This document shows, in pieces, positions 8,914 to 16,570 of a stretch of DNA of 64,000 nt. The notes under the pieces were generated by a model that saw nothing but the letters and a program-made list of their open reading frames with translations, made no database searches and was not told the origin of the DNA. Every line of letters begins with the position of its first letter. Within the stretch, counting starts at the first letter, position 1. The position numbers and the translations under genes were made by a program. Origin of the DNA: Pseudomonadota bacterium (GTDB lineage Bacteria > Pseudomonadota > Alphaproteobacteria > Acetobacterales > Acetobacteraceae); assembly GCA_021845595.1 (NCBI GenBank), contig JAJZVV010000003.1:1-64000 (forward strand), written 5' to 3'.

Positions 8914-9259
8914 ATTGGGGCGCTTGCGGTGGAGTGCTGGCGCCCGGGGGGTGGCGGCGGGCGGCGCGAGTTGACCTCCCCGCTCCATCGACGCAATGCT
9001 CGCGAATTCCGGCGAGCGGGCGGGGAGGCAGTCCTGCGCTCCAAAGAGGCGTAAAGACCCATAGGCATTAGCACAATGAACGGACCGTCCAGAACACCCG
9101 CCATAAGAGCCTGGAGACCATCGCCCCGTTGGGCAATACTCCCGCGGTCAGCCTGACCGTCTTGGCAGCCTGATCCGAGGTAACGCAACGCTGCCCTGGA
9201 GACGCTCTGCTAAACCGCACGCTGGCTCCCGATCGACAGCGAATTCGAAAGACTTGCTC
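8914..9259. other. Intergenic stretch, composition shift
   Basis: No gene is supported. From about 9040 GC content falls relative to the flanks, which marks the left side of the accessory patch that holds the HTH protein. Confidence 0.4.
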
Positions 9260-9859
9260 ATGTCTGGCATGACTCCGATGGCTTACGGGGTTGGTCCCCG
9301 GACAGCCGCCTTCCTGCAACAGGCGTATCGCCGCCCCCGGGCCAAATCGATTGCCCGCGATTTCGGTGTCAGTCCGAAGACCGCCGAGCTTTGGCTGAAG
9401 GGTAAAGCGCCGACGACCGCGCACATCGAGGAAATGATCGGGATGTTCGGCGAACGCTATCTGCGCGTGGTCTTCCCGGAGGCTTTCCAGAAGAGTGACG
9501 AGCACCTCCAGTCGCTTAAAGGGTTATACCTCCAGGTGTTCTGGGAAGGCGGCGCCGCTGGGGTCGTGGTGCCTCTCGCCCCATCGAGGGGACGGTCTGG
9601 TCGAAGCAAACGCGTGGTCAACGAGATTTTGGCCTGGTTGGCCACGAGATTCCATTTGCAGCCGCGGAAGGCGAAAATCGTACTCCCTCCGCAGCCTGAG
9701 CGAACCCACCTGGTCGAAGGCCTGATCGAGACCGTGACGAATGCGGTGGAGACGTCGACTGCGGATCAGCCTCTCGCCAAACGGTCCTCCTATTTCCGTA
9801 AAGGACGATCTGGTTTTTTTCGCAAAAGACGATCCGGACCAGACAACACCGGCAAATAG
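9260..9859 (+). CDS. Helix-turn-helix DNA-binding protein, unknown role
   Basis: 199 residues from the ATG at 9260; Met4 (9269) and Met7 are alternative starts. Residues about 14-50 (AAFLQQAYRRPRAKSIARDF, then GVSPKTAELWLKGKAP) form a clear HTH with a recognition helix around KTAELWLKG, as in Cro-like or transposon-linked regulators. The C-terminal 30 residues are strongly basic with a repeated RKGRSG / RKRRSG motif. No neighbouring integrase or phage structural gene is visible. Composition is less GC-rich than flanking genes. It could be a remnant of a plasmid or integrative element. Confidence 0.65.
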   Translation: MSGMTPMAYGVGPRTAAFLQQAYRRPRAKSIARDFGVSPKTAELWLKGKAPTTAHIEEMIGMFGERYLRVVFPEAFQKSDEHLQSLKGLYLQVFWEGGAAGVVVPLAPSRGRSGRSKRVVNEILAWLATRFHLQPRKAKIVLPPQPERTHLVEGLIETVTNAVETSTADQPLAKRSSYFRKGRSGFFRKRRSGPDNTGK

Positions 9860-10013
9860 CCGCCAACCCTGTCGACAAGGATGGATCTGGCCCCGCCGTT
9901 GAAAGCCAAGCTCCCGACAAGTGACGATGAGCCCCGTCAAACCCTCGCTGCGTGGAACATCTGGCCTGCGACCCACACGCTGGCCAGCACCAAAGCGCCG
10001 CCCACAACGACAG

Positions 10014-10217
10014 CTAGAGCAACGTCCGATCAGACTGAACCGCTTCGCGGTCAGTCTGATCGGGCAAAGTTGCTCTAATCATGTGGTTTCTAGAGCACGG
10101 TCCGATCGGATGATTCCATCCGATCGGACCGTGCTCTAGGAGAACCGGCGCTTCAGCCACAGTGCCTGCGAGTAGCGGGGCGGCGGCAGCCATGGTTTTT
10201 GCGATTTCGGAATTCAT
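10014..10217 (-). CDS. Small ORF whose C-terminus is encoded by palindromic repeats
   Basis: 67 residues (MNSEIAKTMAAAAPLL...). The first 26 residues look like a short hydrophobic, Ala-rich peptide preceded by a GGGGG stretch; everything after VLLEHG is translated from the palindromes at 10015-10139. Either the peptide originally ended elsewhere and a repeat insertion altered it, or it is not translated. It follows two other small ORFs on the same strand. Confidence 0.3.
   Translation of the reverse strand: MNSEIAKTMAAAAPLLAGTVAEAPVLLEHGPIGWNHPIGPCSRNHMIRATLPDQTDREAVQSDRTLL
10015..10077. repeat. Palindromic repeat 1 (tagagcaac...gttgctcta)
   Basis: A 63-bp imperfect inverted repeat with tagagcaac / gttgctcta ends and a long inner stem gatcagactga / tcagtctgatc around a cttcg loop. 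The tagagc termini and gtccgatc core are shared with the next palindrome, so both belong to one repeat family. Confidence 0.85.
10090..10139. repeat. Palindromic repeat 2, perfect 21-bp arms
   Basis: The arm from 10090 to 10110 (starting ctagagcacggtccgatc) is exactly complementary to 10119-10139, with an 8-nt loop tgattcca. This is the form of REP-like palindromes that are scattered in many alphaproteobacterial genomes. Confidence 0.9.
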
Positions 10218-10247
10218 GGGAACCCCCAGGAACATGCGGGTTGATTG

Positions 10248-10508
10248 TTAGTGCACCTGGCCGAACAGGAGAGCGGCGACGAACCAGACGGGCGCGCCCA
10301 GGAGCCAGAGCAGAAGCAACAACGCGAGATGCGCGAGATGAGGTAGCAGAAAGTACAGCACAACAAGAGCGATCACCACGCCAGCGGCCTGACCCAGGCC
10401 ATCCATAATCTCGTCGGTTGTCGTTTCGACGAAATCGGCGACGTTGCGCCAAGCCTGTCTGGCCCACTCCACTGGATCGTCGAACCAGTCCGCAAAGTTG
10501 GCAAACAT
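10248..10508 (-). CDS. Small membrane protein, unknown
   Basis: 86 residues. An acidic, Trp-rich amphipathic N-terminus (FADWFDDPVEWARQAW) is followed by one long or two short transmembrane helices rich in Leu (about residues 42-82). The ATG is preceded by TTGGAGACTTTGCA, a plausible GGAG site. No family recognised; the shape is that of small membrane-stress, holin-like or toxin-like proteins. It lies 84 bp downstream of the glycine-zipper ORF on the same strand. Confidence 0.5.
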   Translation of the reverse strand: MFANFADWFDDPVEWARQAWRNVADFVETTTDEIMDGLGQAAGVVIALVVLYFLLPHLAHLALLLLLWLLGAPVWFVAALLFGQVH

Positions 10509-10592
10509 TGCAAAGTCTCCAACAAGTGGAGGAAGACGGCGGGGATCTGCTTGCTTCGCAGATCCCCTGGCGGAGGCTTCGGAAGGCGCGCG

Positions 10593-10790
10593 CTATCCTT
10601 GCTCGGAAGAGGACGGCCCCTGGTCACTCCACCCCAAGGCATTCGCGGCGTAGCAACCCGCTGCCGTTCCGATTGCTGCCCCGGCCGCCCCGATCGGGCC
10701 GGCCGCGGCCGTTCCCGCCGCCGCGGCCATGACGACACCCGTCCACTGCTTCGGGGTCAGCGGGTACCTGTCTGGGTTGTTGTTGGCCAC
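10593..10790 (-). CDS. Glycine-zipper small peptide, unknown
   Basis: 65 residues from a GTG start with a strong GAGGAG site 7 bp upstream. After a polar head (ANNNPDRYPLTPKQW) comes an Ala/Gly-rich hydrophobic segment with repeated small-xxx-small spacing (GTAAAGPIGAAGAAIGTAAG), then an acidic Ser-rich tail. Such glycine zippers occur in pore-forming bacteriocins, phage proteins and outer-membrane lipoprotein-like proteins. There is no leader-cleavage GG motif or export gene beside it, so a bacteriocin assignment would be a guess. Confidence 0.5.
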   Translation of the reverse strand: MANNNPDRYPLTPKQWTGVVMAAAAGTAAAGPIGAAGAAIGTAAGCYAANALGWSDQGPSSSEQG

Positions 10791-11180
10791 GGCTTCGCTC
10801 CTCGATCATGCCCGGCTTGATTGCCGGCTGCACTGACACGGTGGCACCGGAACGCACCCTTGTCGCGTATGGTGATCCCTAGGATTGTTAGGGTGCTGCG
10901 CCGTCGTAATTGCTCGCGTGGCCGCGTTGGTCGCCCAGTCGGTGAGCGCGTGCACGGCTTGGAGGGCGTGCGTGCCGTTCAGGCGGGTGGTTCCGGTGGC
11001 GGATCGATAGCCGGCGGGGACCGTGGCGCCCCAGGTCGAGCGGCCGGCGCGCCACGCGGCCGATCCGGACGCCGCTCGGCCCGGGCGGCGTAGACGGCGA
11101 GCGTGCTGCCCTTCAGCGCCGGCCCGCGTTTACCGATCCGAATGGTGCAGCGGTGATGATCGCGCTGCCGGGAGACGACG
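10791..11180. other. Intergenic stretch without a supported gene
   Basis: Short open frames on both strands lack ribosome-binding sites and family features. It could contain decayed coding sequence, but I cannot identify any. Confidence 0.4.
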
Positions 11181-12068
11181 CTACCCAAGCGAGGCGAGGC
11201 CGACGCCGATCGCGGCCAGCGCCATGCCTGCCAGTTGCAGCGGGGCGAGATGTTCGCCGAAGGCGGCGAAGGCGAGCAGGGCCGTTACCGGCGGGACCAG
11301 GAAGAACAGCGAGGCGACCCCGGCCACCGCGCCGCGGCGGATCAGCAGCAGCAGCAGCGAAATCGCCCCGACCGAGAGGCCGAGCACGGACCAGAGCAGG
11401 CCGGCGACGGCGGCCAGGCTGAGATCGAACCCGCGATGCTCCAACCCGTAGGCGAACGGCGCCGTCACCGCCGCGGCGGCGATGAACTGCACCGCCGCGT
11501 TGGTGCGCAGATCGGCCGAGCCCGCGGCGCGCTTCTGCCAGATCGTGCCCAGCGTCAGCGCCGCCATGCCGGCGAGGCAGATGCCCACCGGCACCAGCGG
11601 CGCGCTCGCGGCGGCGGCGCGCGGGGCCAGAACCAGCATCGCGCCGACGAGGCCCGCGACGATCCCGAGCCAGCGCCGCGGGCTGACGCGCTCGCCGAGC
11701 AGGCGCCAGGCGAGCACGGCGGTGAGCAGCGGCTGCAGCCCGCCGACCAGCGCCGCGATCGAGGCCGGCAGCCCGTGGCGCACCGACCAGAACACGCCGC
11801 CGAGATACATCGCCTGCATCAGCACGCCGGCCACCGCCGCGTTCAGCCAGGCGCGCAGCCCGGAAGGCCATGGCGCGCGCGCCGACACCGCCAGCGCGGT
11901 GAAGACGGCGATGCTGAGGGCGTAGCGCAGCATGAGGAAGGTCAGCGGCTCGGCGTGCGGCGCCACCAGCCGGGCGACGATGAAGCCCGTCGACCAGATG
12001 AACACGAACAGCAGCGGGAACAGCGGGCCGGGACTTGCGCCCGCGGCGATGGTCTTGAACGGGCGCAT
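11181..12068 (-). CDS. EamA/DMT-family transporter
   Basis: 295 residues with about ten hydrophobic helices forming two repeated EamA units (about 15-145 and 155-290). The pattern FVFIWSTGFIVARLVAPHAEP at the start of unit 1 is typical of the drug/metabolite (RhaT/YdcZ-like) exporters. These inner-membrane carriers commonly export amino acids or metabolites; the specific solute is unknown. The ATG follows AGGATCC. It is divergent from argB, 88 bp away, with no clear shared operator. Confidence 0.9.
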   Translation of the reverse strand: MRPFKTIAAGASPGPLFPLLFVFIWSTGFIVARLVAPHAEPLTFLMLRYALSIAVFTALAVSARAPWPSGLRAWLNAAVAGVLMQAMYLGGVFWSVRHGLPASIAALVGGLQPLLTAVLAWRLLGERVSPRRWLGIVAGLVGAMLVLAPRAAAASAPLVPVGICLAGMAALTLGTIWQKRAAGSADLRTNAAVQFIAAAAVTAPFAYGLEHRGFDLSLAAVAGLLWSVLGLSVGAISLLLLLIRRGAVAGVASLFFLVPPVTALLAFAAFGEHLAPLQLAGMALAAIGVGLASLG

Positions 12069-12156
12069 GGATCCTGGTTGGCGGCAGCCGGGCGGGCCGG
12101 CTTCGGTTGCGGCGCCGGCCTTGACCGCTGGGCGAAGCCAACGCTAAGCCGGCGCC

Positions 12157-13050
12157 ATGAACGAGGCGATCACGACGGCACAGGAACAGGCGAGAATCCT
12201 CGCCCACGCGCTGCCCTTCCTGCGGCGCTATGCCGGCGCGACGGTGGTCGTCAAGTATGGCGGCCACGCCATGGGCGAGGAAGCGCTGGCCGAGCAGTTC
12301 GGGCGCGACATCGCGCTGCTGAAGCAGGTCGGCGTCAACCCCGTGGTGGTGCACGGCGGCGGGCCGCAGATCAACGCCATGCTGAAGCGTCTGGCGATCC
12401 AGTCGAGCTTCGTCGACGGGCTGCGCGTCACCGATGCGGCCATGGTCGAAGTGGTGGAAATGGTTCTCGCCGGCACGGTGAACAAGCACGTCGCCGGGCT
12501 GATCACCCGTGCCGGGGCGCTGGCGGTCGGCATCTGCGGCAAGGACGGCGGCATGATCCGCGCCCGCAAGCTGACGCGCACCACCCGCGACCCGGGCAGC
12601 CAGATCGAGCGGGTGCTCGACCTCGGCTTCGTCGGCGAGCCGGTGAGCGTCGATGTCCGCGTCATCCACGCGCTGACCGGCGCCGGGCTGATCCCGGTGA
12701 TCGCCCCGGTGGCGATGGGCGAGGACGGGCAGACCTACAACATCAACGCCGATACCGTGGCCGGCGCCGTCGCCGGGGCGCTGGGGGCGAACCGGCTGCT
12801 GCTGCTGACCGACGTGCCCGGCGTGCTCGATGGCGAGAAGCGGCTGATCCCCGAACTCGGCGTCGATGCCGTCCGCGCCCGCATCGCCGACGGCACCATC
12901 AGCGGCGGCATGATCCCGAAAGTGGAGACCTGCGTCGAGGCAGTCGCGCGGGGTGTGAAGGGCGCGGTCATCCTCGATGGCCGCCAGCCGCATGCGTGCC
13001 TGCTCGAACTGTTCACCGAAGGCGGCATCGGCACGCTGATCCGCCCGTAA
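12157..13050 (+). CDS. argB: Acetylglutamate kinase
   Basis: 297 residues, the usual length. ArgB phosphorylates N-acetylglutamate in the second step of the acetylated arginine pathway in the cytoplasm. Amino-acid-kinase landmarks are clear: VVKYGGHAM (ATP phosphate loop, near 28), [14 protein letters not shown] (substrate loop, near 63), [10 protein letters not shown], and [12 protein letters not shown] near the C-terminus. No other arg gene is adjacent. The ATG lacks a good Shine-Dalgarno sequence. Confidence 0.97.
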   Translation: MNEAITTAQEQARILAHALPFLRRYAGATVVVKYGGHAMGEEALAEQFGRDIALLKQVGVNPVVVHGGGPQINAMLKRLAIQSSFVDGLRVTDAAMVEVVEMVLAGTVNKHVAGLITRAGALAVGICGKDGGMIRARKLTRTTRDPGSQIERVLDLGFVGEPVSVDVRVIHALTGAGLIPVIAPVAMGEDGQTYNINADTVAGAVAGALGANRLLLLTDVPGVLDGEKRLIPELGVDAVRARIADGTISGGMIPKVETCVEAVARGVKGAVILDGRQPHACLLELFTEGGIGTLIRP

Positions 13051-13080
13051 GGCGCGGGCCGCGGCGCACGCGGCCGCGGA

Positions 13081-13611
13081 TCAGTTCAGACGCGCCCGGA
13101 ACGCCTTGTGGCAGGCGGCGCAGGCCTTGCCCGTCGCCTGGAACTGGCGGGCGAATCCGGCCTGGTCGTCGGCCTCGGCGAGCTTGGCGAGGGTTTCGGC
13201 GGCGGCGGTGTAATCGGCCGCATCGCGGTCGAAATGCTCGCGGTCGGTCCAGATTTCGGGCAGCGCCTTGGTGTCGTGCCCGGTGTCGCTGCCGGGCGGG
13301 AACATCGCCGGAATTTTCCGGCTCCACGCCACCAGGAACTGCACGTCCGCGGCGTAGGGCTTCACCGCTGCGCCGGCCTCGACCGCGGCTTTCAGCTCCT
13401 TGAAGATTTTGCCGCTGAGCTTGTAGGCCTTGCGCCGGGCCGCGATGGCGTCCTCGGCGCTGGCAAAAGGCGGCCCGGCGGGAAGCAGCAGATCCGAAGC
13501 CGGCACCGGGCCCTGCGGCGCATCGGCGCGCGCCCGGTTCGCCATCAACGCCCCGGCCGCTGCCACGGCGCCCAGCATCAGCACGGCGGCAAGGATTGCC
13601 CGATTGCTCAT
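13081..13611 (-). CDS. Cytochrome c' (class II c-type cytochrome)
   Basis: 176 residues. A signal peptide (MSNRAILAAVLMLGAVAAAG... ending near ANRARA) sends it to the periplasm. The single haem site CAACH at residues 164-168, near the C-terminus of a four-helix protein, is the mark of class II cytochromes c'. These have no sixth haem ligand and bind NO or CO; many are induced at low oxygen. The ATG at 13611 is preceded by GGGGGGAGAAA. It is the nearest gene but one to the Cyc2-like porin-cytochrome and could be part of the same redox response, but its upstream region has no obvious FNR box. Confidence 0.9.
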   Translation of the reverse strand: MSNRAILAAVLMLGAVAAAGALMANRARADAPQGPVPASDLLLPAGPPFASAEDAIAARRKAYKLSGKIFKELKAAVEAGAAVKPYAADVQFLVAWSRKIPAMFPPGSDTGHDTKALPEIWTDREHFDRDAADYTAAAETLAKLAEADDQAGFARQFQATGKACAACHKAFRARLN

Positions 13612-13734
13612 TTTCTCCCCCCTTGGTCGGAACCGCCCCGATGGTTGCATTCCCTGCTTGTCCCTGCCAGAGGCAGACGAGGAATTTTTCGCAGCGCCGT
13701 GCGGCCTGTCCCGGCGCGTCACAAGGAGACCAGC

Positions 13735-14325
13735 ATGGACTTTCCCGGCTCCGTCGCCGTCTTCTGCGGCTCCCAGCCCGGGCTCCATCCCGGCTTTCGT
13801 GCCAGCGCGCAGGCGCTCGGCGCCGGGCTGGCGCGGGCCGGGCTGCGGCTGATCTATGGCGGCGGGCGCGTCGGGCTGATGGGTGCGCTGGCCGACGCGG
13901 CGCGGGCCGAGGGCGGGCAGGTGATCGGCGTCATCCCGGAATTCCTCACCCGCTTCGAGGTCGCGCACGAGGGGCTCAGCGAGCTGCTGATCACCGACAG
14001 CATGCACTCGCGCAAGCAGCGGATGTTCGATCTCGCCGACGCGTTCGTGATGCTGCCCGGCGGCCTCGGCACGCTCGACGAGACCGTCGAGATTCTCACC
14101 TGGCGGCAGCTGCGCCTGCACGACAAGCCGATTCTGCTGTGCGACGTGGAGGGATCGGCGCGGCCGCTGGAAGCGGCGATCGATGCCGCGATCGCGCACG
14201 GGTTCGCGCGGGCGGAAGTGCGCACGCTGTTCGAGGTCGTGGATGGCGTCCCCGCCCTGCTGGCCCGGCTGCGCGCGCTGCTGCCGCTGGCGGCGGAGCC
14301 GGGCTGGGACAGCCGACGCCTATAG
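13735..14325 (+). CDS. LOG-family protein (TIGR00730, nucleoside-5'-monophosphate phosphoribohydrolase-like)
   Basis: 196 residues from the ATG at 13735, which follows AAGGAGACCAGC. The signature pair GGGRVGLMG (near 42) and PGGLGTLDETVE (near 107) defines the LONELY GUY family, Rossmann-fold enzymes that release the base from cytokinin or other nucleoside monophosphates. In bacteria the role is often nucleotide housekeeping rather than hormone synthesis. It is divergent from the cytochrome c' gene and ends at a strong hairpin. Confidence 0.92.
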   Translation: MDFPGSVAVFCGSQPGLHPGFRASAQALGAGLARAGLRLIYGGGRVGLMGALADAARAEGGQVIGVIPEFLTRFEVAHEGLSELLITDSMHSRKQRMFDLADAFVMLPGGLGTLDETVEILTWRQLRLHDKPILLCDVEGSARPLEAAIDAAIAHGFARAEVRTLFEVVDGVPALLARLRALLPLAAEPGWDSRRL

Positions 14326-14330
14326 CGAAA

Positions 14331-14360
14331 CGGCGCGGGGAAGAAACCTTCCCCGCGCCG
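14331..14360. terminator. Bidirectional hairpin terminator
   Basis: A perfect 13-bp GC-rich stem (cggcgcggggaag / cttccccgcgccg) with loop aaac lies between the convergent LOG and porin-cytochrome genes, 5 bp and 24 bp from their stop codons. Confidence 0.85.
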
Positions 14361-14384
14361 CTTAGGCCGTCCCAGCTGGTCGGT

Positions 14385-15752
14385 TCAGAAGGCGAACCAG
14401 GCGAAGGCGTAGAGCGTGTTGTTGCCGCTGGCGCTGCGGCCGAACCCGTCATAGTTGGCGTTACCGCCATTGAACTGCGGGTAGTAGACGTATTGCAGGC
14501 CGAGGCGGACGTTGAAGTAGGGCGCAAGCCAGGAGTCCGGCTTGCCGAACGGCGTCCAGTCCACCTGGGCGATGATCGCCTGCGAGTTCGGGCTGCCGTT
14601 GGCGCTGCCGCTATCCTGCGCCGGCGCATAGAGCAGCGTGTCCTTGGTGCCCCAGGTCTGCTGGTAGCCGAGCGAGGCGCCGTAGGTCTGCATGTAGTTG
14701 TAGGCGCCGACGATGCGGAACTGCGTCAGCTGGTGGTAGTCCTTCGAGGCCGCGCCGGCGCTGTAGGACGCGTTCAGGTATTGCTGCTCGTTGAGCAGGT
14801 TGGCGTTGACCGAGAACGCGTGCTTGCCGGACCCGAGGAATTGCCAGCTGGCGTCGATGCCGTAATCGACATAGCGGTTGGAGCCCGGCAGGCCGTTGCC
14901 GGTTTCGTTGAGCGGGGCTTCGAAGAACATGCCGCCGACCTCGGCGAGCTGGCTGCTCCACGTCCATTCCCGCGCCACACGCACATAGGGCGCGACGCCG
15001 TCGATGCCGCCGGGTGACGGCAGGCTGTTGCCGATGCGGCGGAGGTCCGAATAGCCGAGCGTGCGATAGCCGCCGATCTCGGCGTACCAATTCTGATCAA
15101 CCCACGTATAGAGCGAAACACCGACCACCGAGCCGCCGAGCTGGCTGACCATCGGCGTTGCCGCGGGCGTCAGCGACAGGGCCGAGCTGATGTAGGGGAA
15201 GCCCCAGGCATACAGCGTGTTGTAGGCGTCCTGCACGGTCGGGTTGTTGTTCAGGTCGGCGCCGAACACGACGTCGTGCGAGCCGATTTCCTTGGTGACG
15301 ACGGCACGGAAGTCCGAGTTGTCCCAATAAACCGCGTTGTCAGGCCCGGAATACGTCACCTGCGCCAACGCGCCCATGAAGTCCGTGATGCGCCCGCCAT
15401 AGAACAGCGAGATCTGGTCATCGGGCGAGAAATTGTTGTTGGTGCCGTAGTGCGTCGCCGCGGGTGAACCCTGGTCCTTCACCGTGTGGGTGAAGTCGGT
15501 CATCACCATCGCCGCGATCGGGATTTCCGAGGCCAGGCCGCTGCCACCCTGCAAGGTGTAGCCGGTCATCTTGAAGGCGATGCCGAAAGGGGTCAGCTGC
15601 GGGCCGAAGCCGCCGACGTGGCAGGCCACGCAGGCCTGACCGGTCTGGGCGGCAAAACTCGGCACCGCCTCGGCCGGTCGCGTCGCCAAACCCAGGACGA
15701 CGGTGCCGAGGCCGAGCGTCGCCAGACTAGCCTTGAATAGTCGAGATATCAT
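14385..15752 (-). CDS. Cyc2-like outer-membrane fused porin-cytochrome (monohaem)
   Basis: 455 residues. After a signal peptide (cleaved near RPAEA, residue 29) the mature protein opens with VPSFAAQTGQACVACH (haem site 41-45) followed by PQLTPFGIAFKMTGYT, which closely matches the N-terminal cytochrome motif of Cyc2, the Fe(II) oxidase of acidophilic and neutrophilic iron oxidisers. The remaining 390 residues alternate polar and aromatic residues as in a beta-barrel and end in aromatic FAWFAF, the outer-membrane assembly signal. Length fits Cyc2 (about 400-490). Predicted role: moves electrons through the outer membrane. I chose the ATG at 15752 (GGAG 8 bp upstream) over a GTG at 15761. A perfect FNR/FixK box lies upstream. 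Substrate (Fe(II), other donor, or none) is not proven; a wider group of related cytochrome-porins of unknown role exists. Confidence 0.8.
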   Translation of the reverse strand: MISRLFKASLATLGLGTVVLGLATRPAEAVPSFAAQTGQACVACHVGGFGPQLTPFGIAFKMTGYTLQGGSGLASEIPIAAMVMTDFTHTVKDQGSPAATHYGTNNNFSPDDQISLFYGGRITDFMGALAQVTYSGPDNAVYWDNSDFRAVVTKEIGSHDVVFGADLNNNPTVQDAYNTLYAWGFPYISSALSLTPAATPMVSQLGGSVVGVSLYTWVDQNWYAEIGGYRTLGYSDLRRIGNSLPSPGGIDGVAPYVRVAREWTWSSQLAEVGGMFFEAPLNETGNGLPGSNRYVDYGIDASWQFLGSGKHAFSVNANLLNEQQYLNASYSAGAASKDYHQLTQFRIVGAYNYMQTYGASLGYQQTWGTKDTLLYAPAQDSGSANGSPNSQAIIAQVDWTPFGKPDSWLAPYFNVRLGLQYVYYPQFNGGNANYDGFGRSASGNNTLYAFAWFAF

Positions 15753-15814
15753 CGCCTTCACTCCGCTTCGATATCGAACGTGTCCGATGATGCGCCAGTT
15801 CTCGACGGGCCATC

Positions 15815-15828
15815 TTGATCTGGATCAA
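15815..15828. promoter_or_regulatory. Perfect FNR/FixK box upstream of the porin-cytochrome gene
   Basis: TTGATCTGGATCAA matches the consensus TTGAT-N4-ATCAA at all ten positions. Its inner edge is 62 bp from the ATG at 15752, which leaves room for a class II (about -41.5) FNR-type promoter with a short leader. The only gene it can serve nearby is the minus-strand porin-cytochrome; the next plus-strand gene is over 2 kb away. Confidence 0.85.
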
Positions 15829-15894
15829 GCCCCATCGCAAGAAGTGATGATCGGTTCAATGGGATATCGTTCGGGTGTGGTACGCACGTAACGC

Positions 15895-15924
15895 GAAAAA
15901 ACCCGGACCCAAGCGGGGTCCGGG
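15895..15924 (-). terminator. Rho-independent terminator of the cytochrome c gene
   Basis: A 9-bp stem (cccggaccc / gggtccggg) with loop aagcg is followed on the minus strand by six U residues. It separates the soluble cytochrome c transcript from the porin-cytochrome, so the latter needs its own promoter. Confidence 0.88.
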
Positions 15925-16037
15925 CTGCTTCTTCGCCGAGCGCACAATGAGGCTCGCCTTCGCTTCCGCCCACGGCGCGCAACGATGGGGCGCAACAACC
16001 GACCCCCGCGGCGCGGATGCTCCGCAACTCGGCGGGG

Positions 16038-16469
16038 TCAGCTATGCAGCGTCTCCAGGAAGGCGATCAGGTTCTTCTTGTCGGCATCGCTGCGCAAGCC
16101 GGGGAAGCTCATGCGCGTTCCCGGCACCACTTTGTGCGGATTGCCGACATAAATGAGGAGCTGTTCCGGCGTCCACACCAGCGACGAGTTGCGCATCGCA
16201 TCCGTATAGTAGAAGTCTGAAATCGACCCCGCCTTGCGCCCGACAACGCCGAACAGGGTCGGCCCGACGCGGTTGCGATTCGGGCGGGCGGAGTGGCAGG
16301 GACGACAATTCGCCTCGAACACCTGCTTGCCGGCCACCGCATCCTGCGCGTGTGCGGGAACAAAGCTGCCGAGCGCGCCGCCGGCGGCAAACAGCGCCAG
16401 CGCGAACAGCCGGGACGATACCGCTCCGCGCCCACGCACAGGGGCCAGGCGCGCCGTGAACCATTGCAT
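16038..16469 (-). CDS. Class I c-type cytochrome (periplasmic electron carrier)
   Basis: 143 residues. A signal peptide ends near PAHAQ (residue 41). Haem attachment CRPCH is at 55-59 and the distal ligand is Met120 in PGTRMSFPG, the layout of mitochondrial-type cytochromes c2/c552. The loop VGPTLFGVVGRKAGS is characteristic. It should carry electrons in the periplasm to or from membrane complexes. The ATG at 16469 has GGAGG 9 bp upstream. As the next gene after the Cyc2-like protein in the minus direction, but with its own terminator, it is the obvious candidate partner. Confidence 0.93.
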   Translation of the reverse strand: MQWFTARLAPVRGRGAVSSRLFALALFAAGGALGSFVPAHAQDAVAGKQVFEANCRPCHSARPNRNRVGPTLFGVVGRKAGSISDFYYTDAMRNSSLVWTPEQLLIYVGNPHKVVPGTRMSFPGLRSDADKKNLIAFLETLHS

Positions 16470-16570
16470 GTTCGAAGCCTCCGTTCTCGCACTTGCTGTC
16501 ATGACTATTGACCCGATTCCACGGTGTCAGAATACGCAAAAGTACGGAGCCGGCCAAGCGGCGCCGCGGG

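Noticed and set aside
6385-8988. Upstream part of a 978-residue minus-strand frame
   Set aside because: Only its last 110 residues (6052-6384) have a proper start, signal and ribosome-binding site; the rest is antisense to the glycosyltransferase and ene-reductase genes.
10624-10857. 77-residue frame overlapping the glycine-zipper ORF
   Set aside because: Different frame without the strong GAGGAG spacing; the 10593-10790 frame has the better start.
10821-11093. 90-residue plus-strand frame and opposite short frames in 10791-11180
   Set aside because: No ribosome-binding site, no recognisable domain; consistent with GC-driven open frames.
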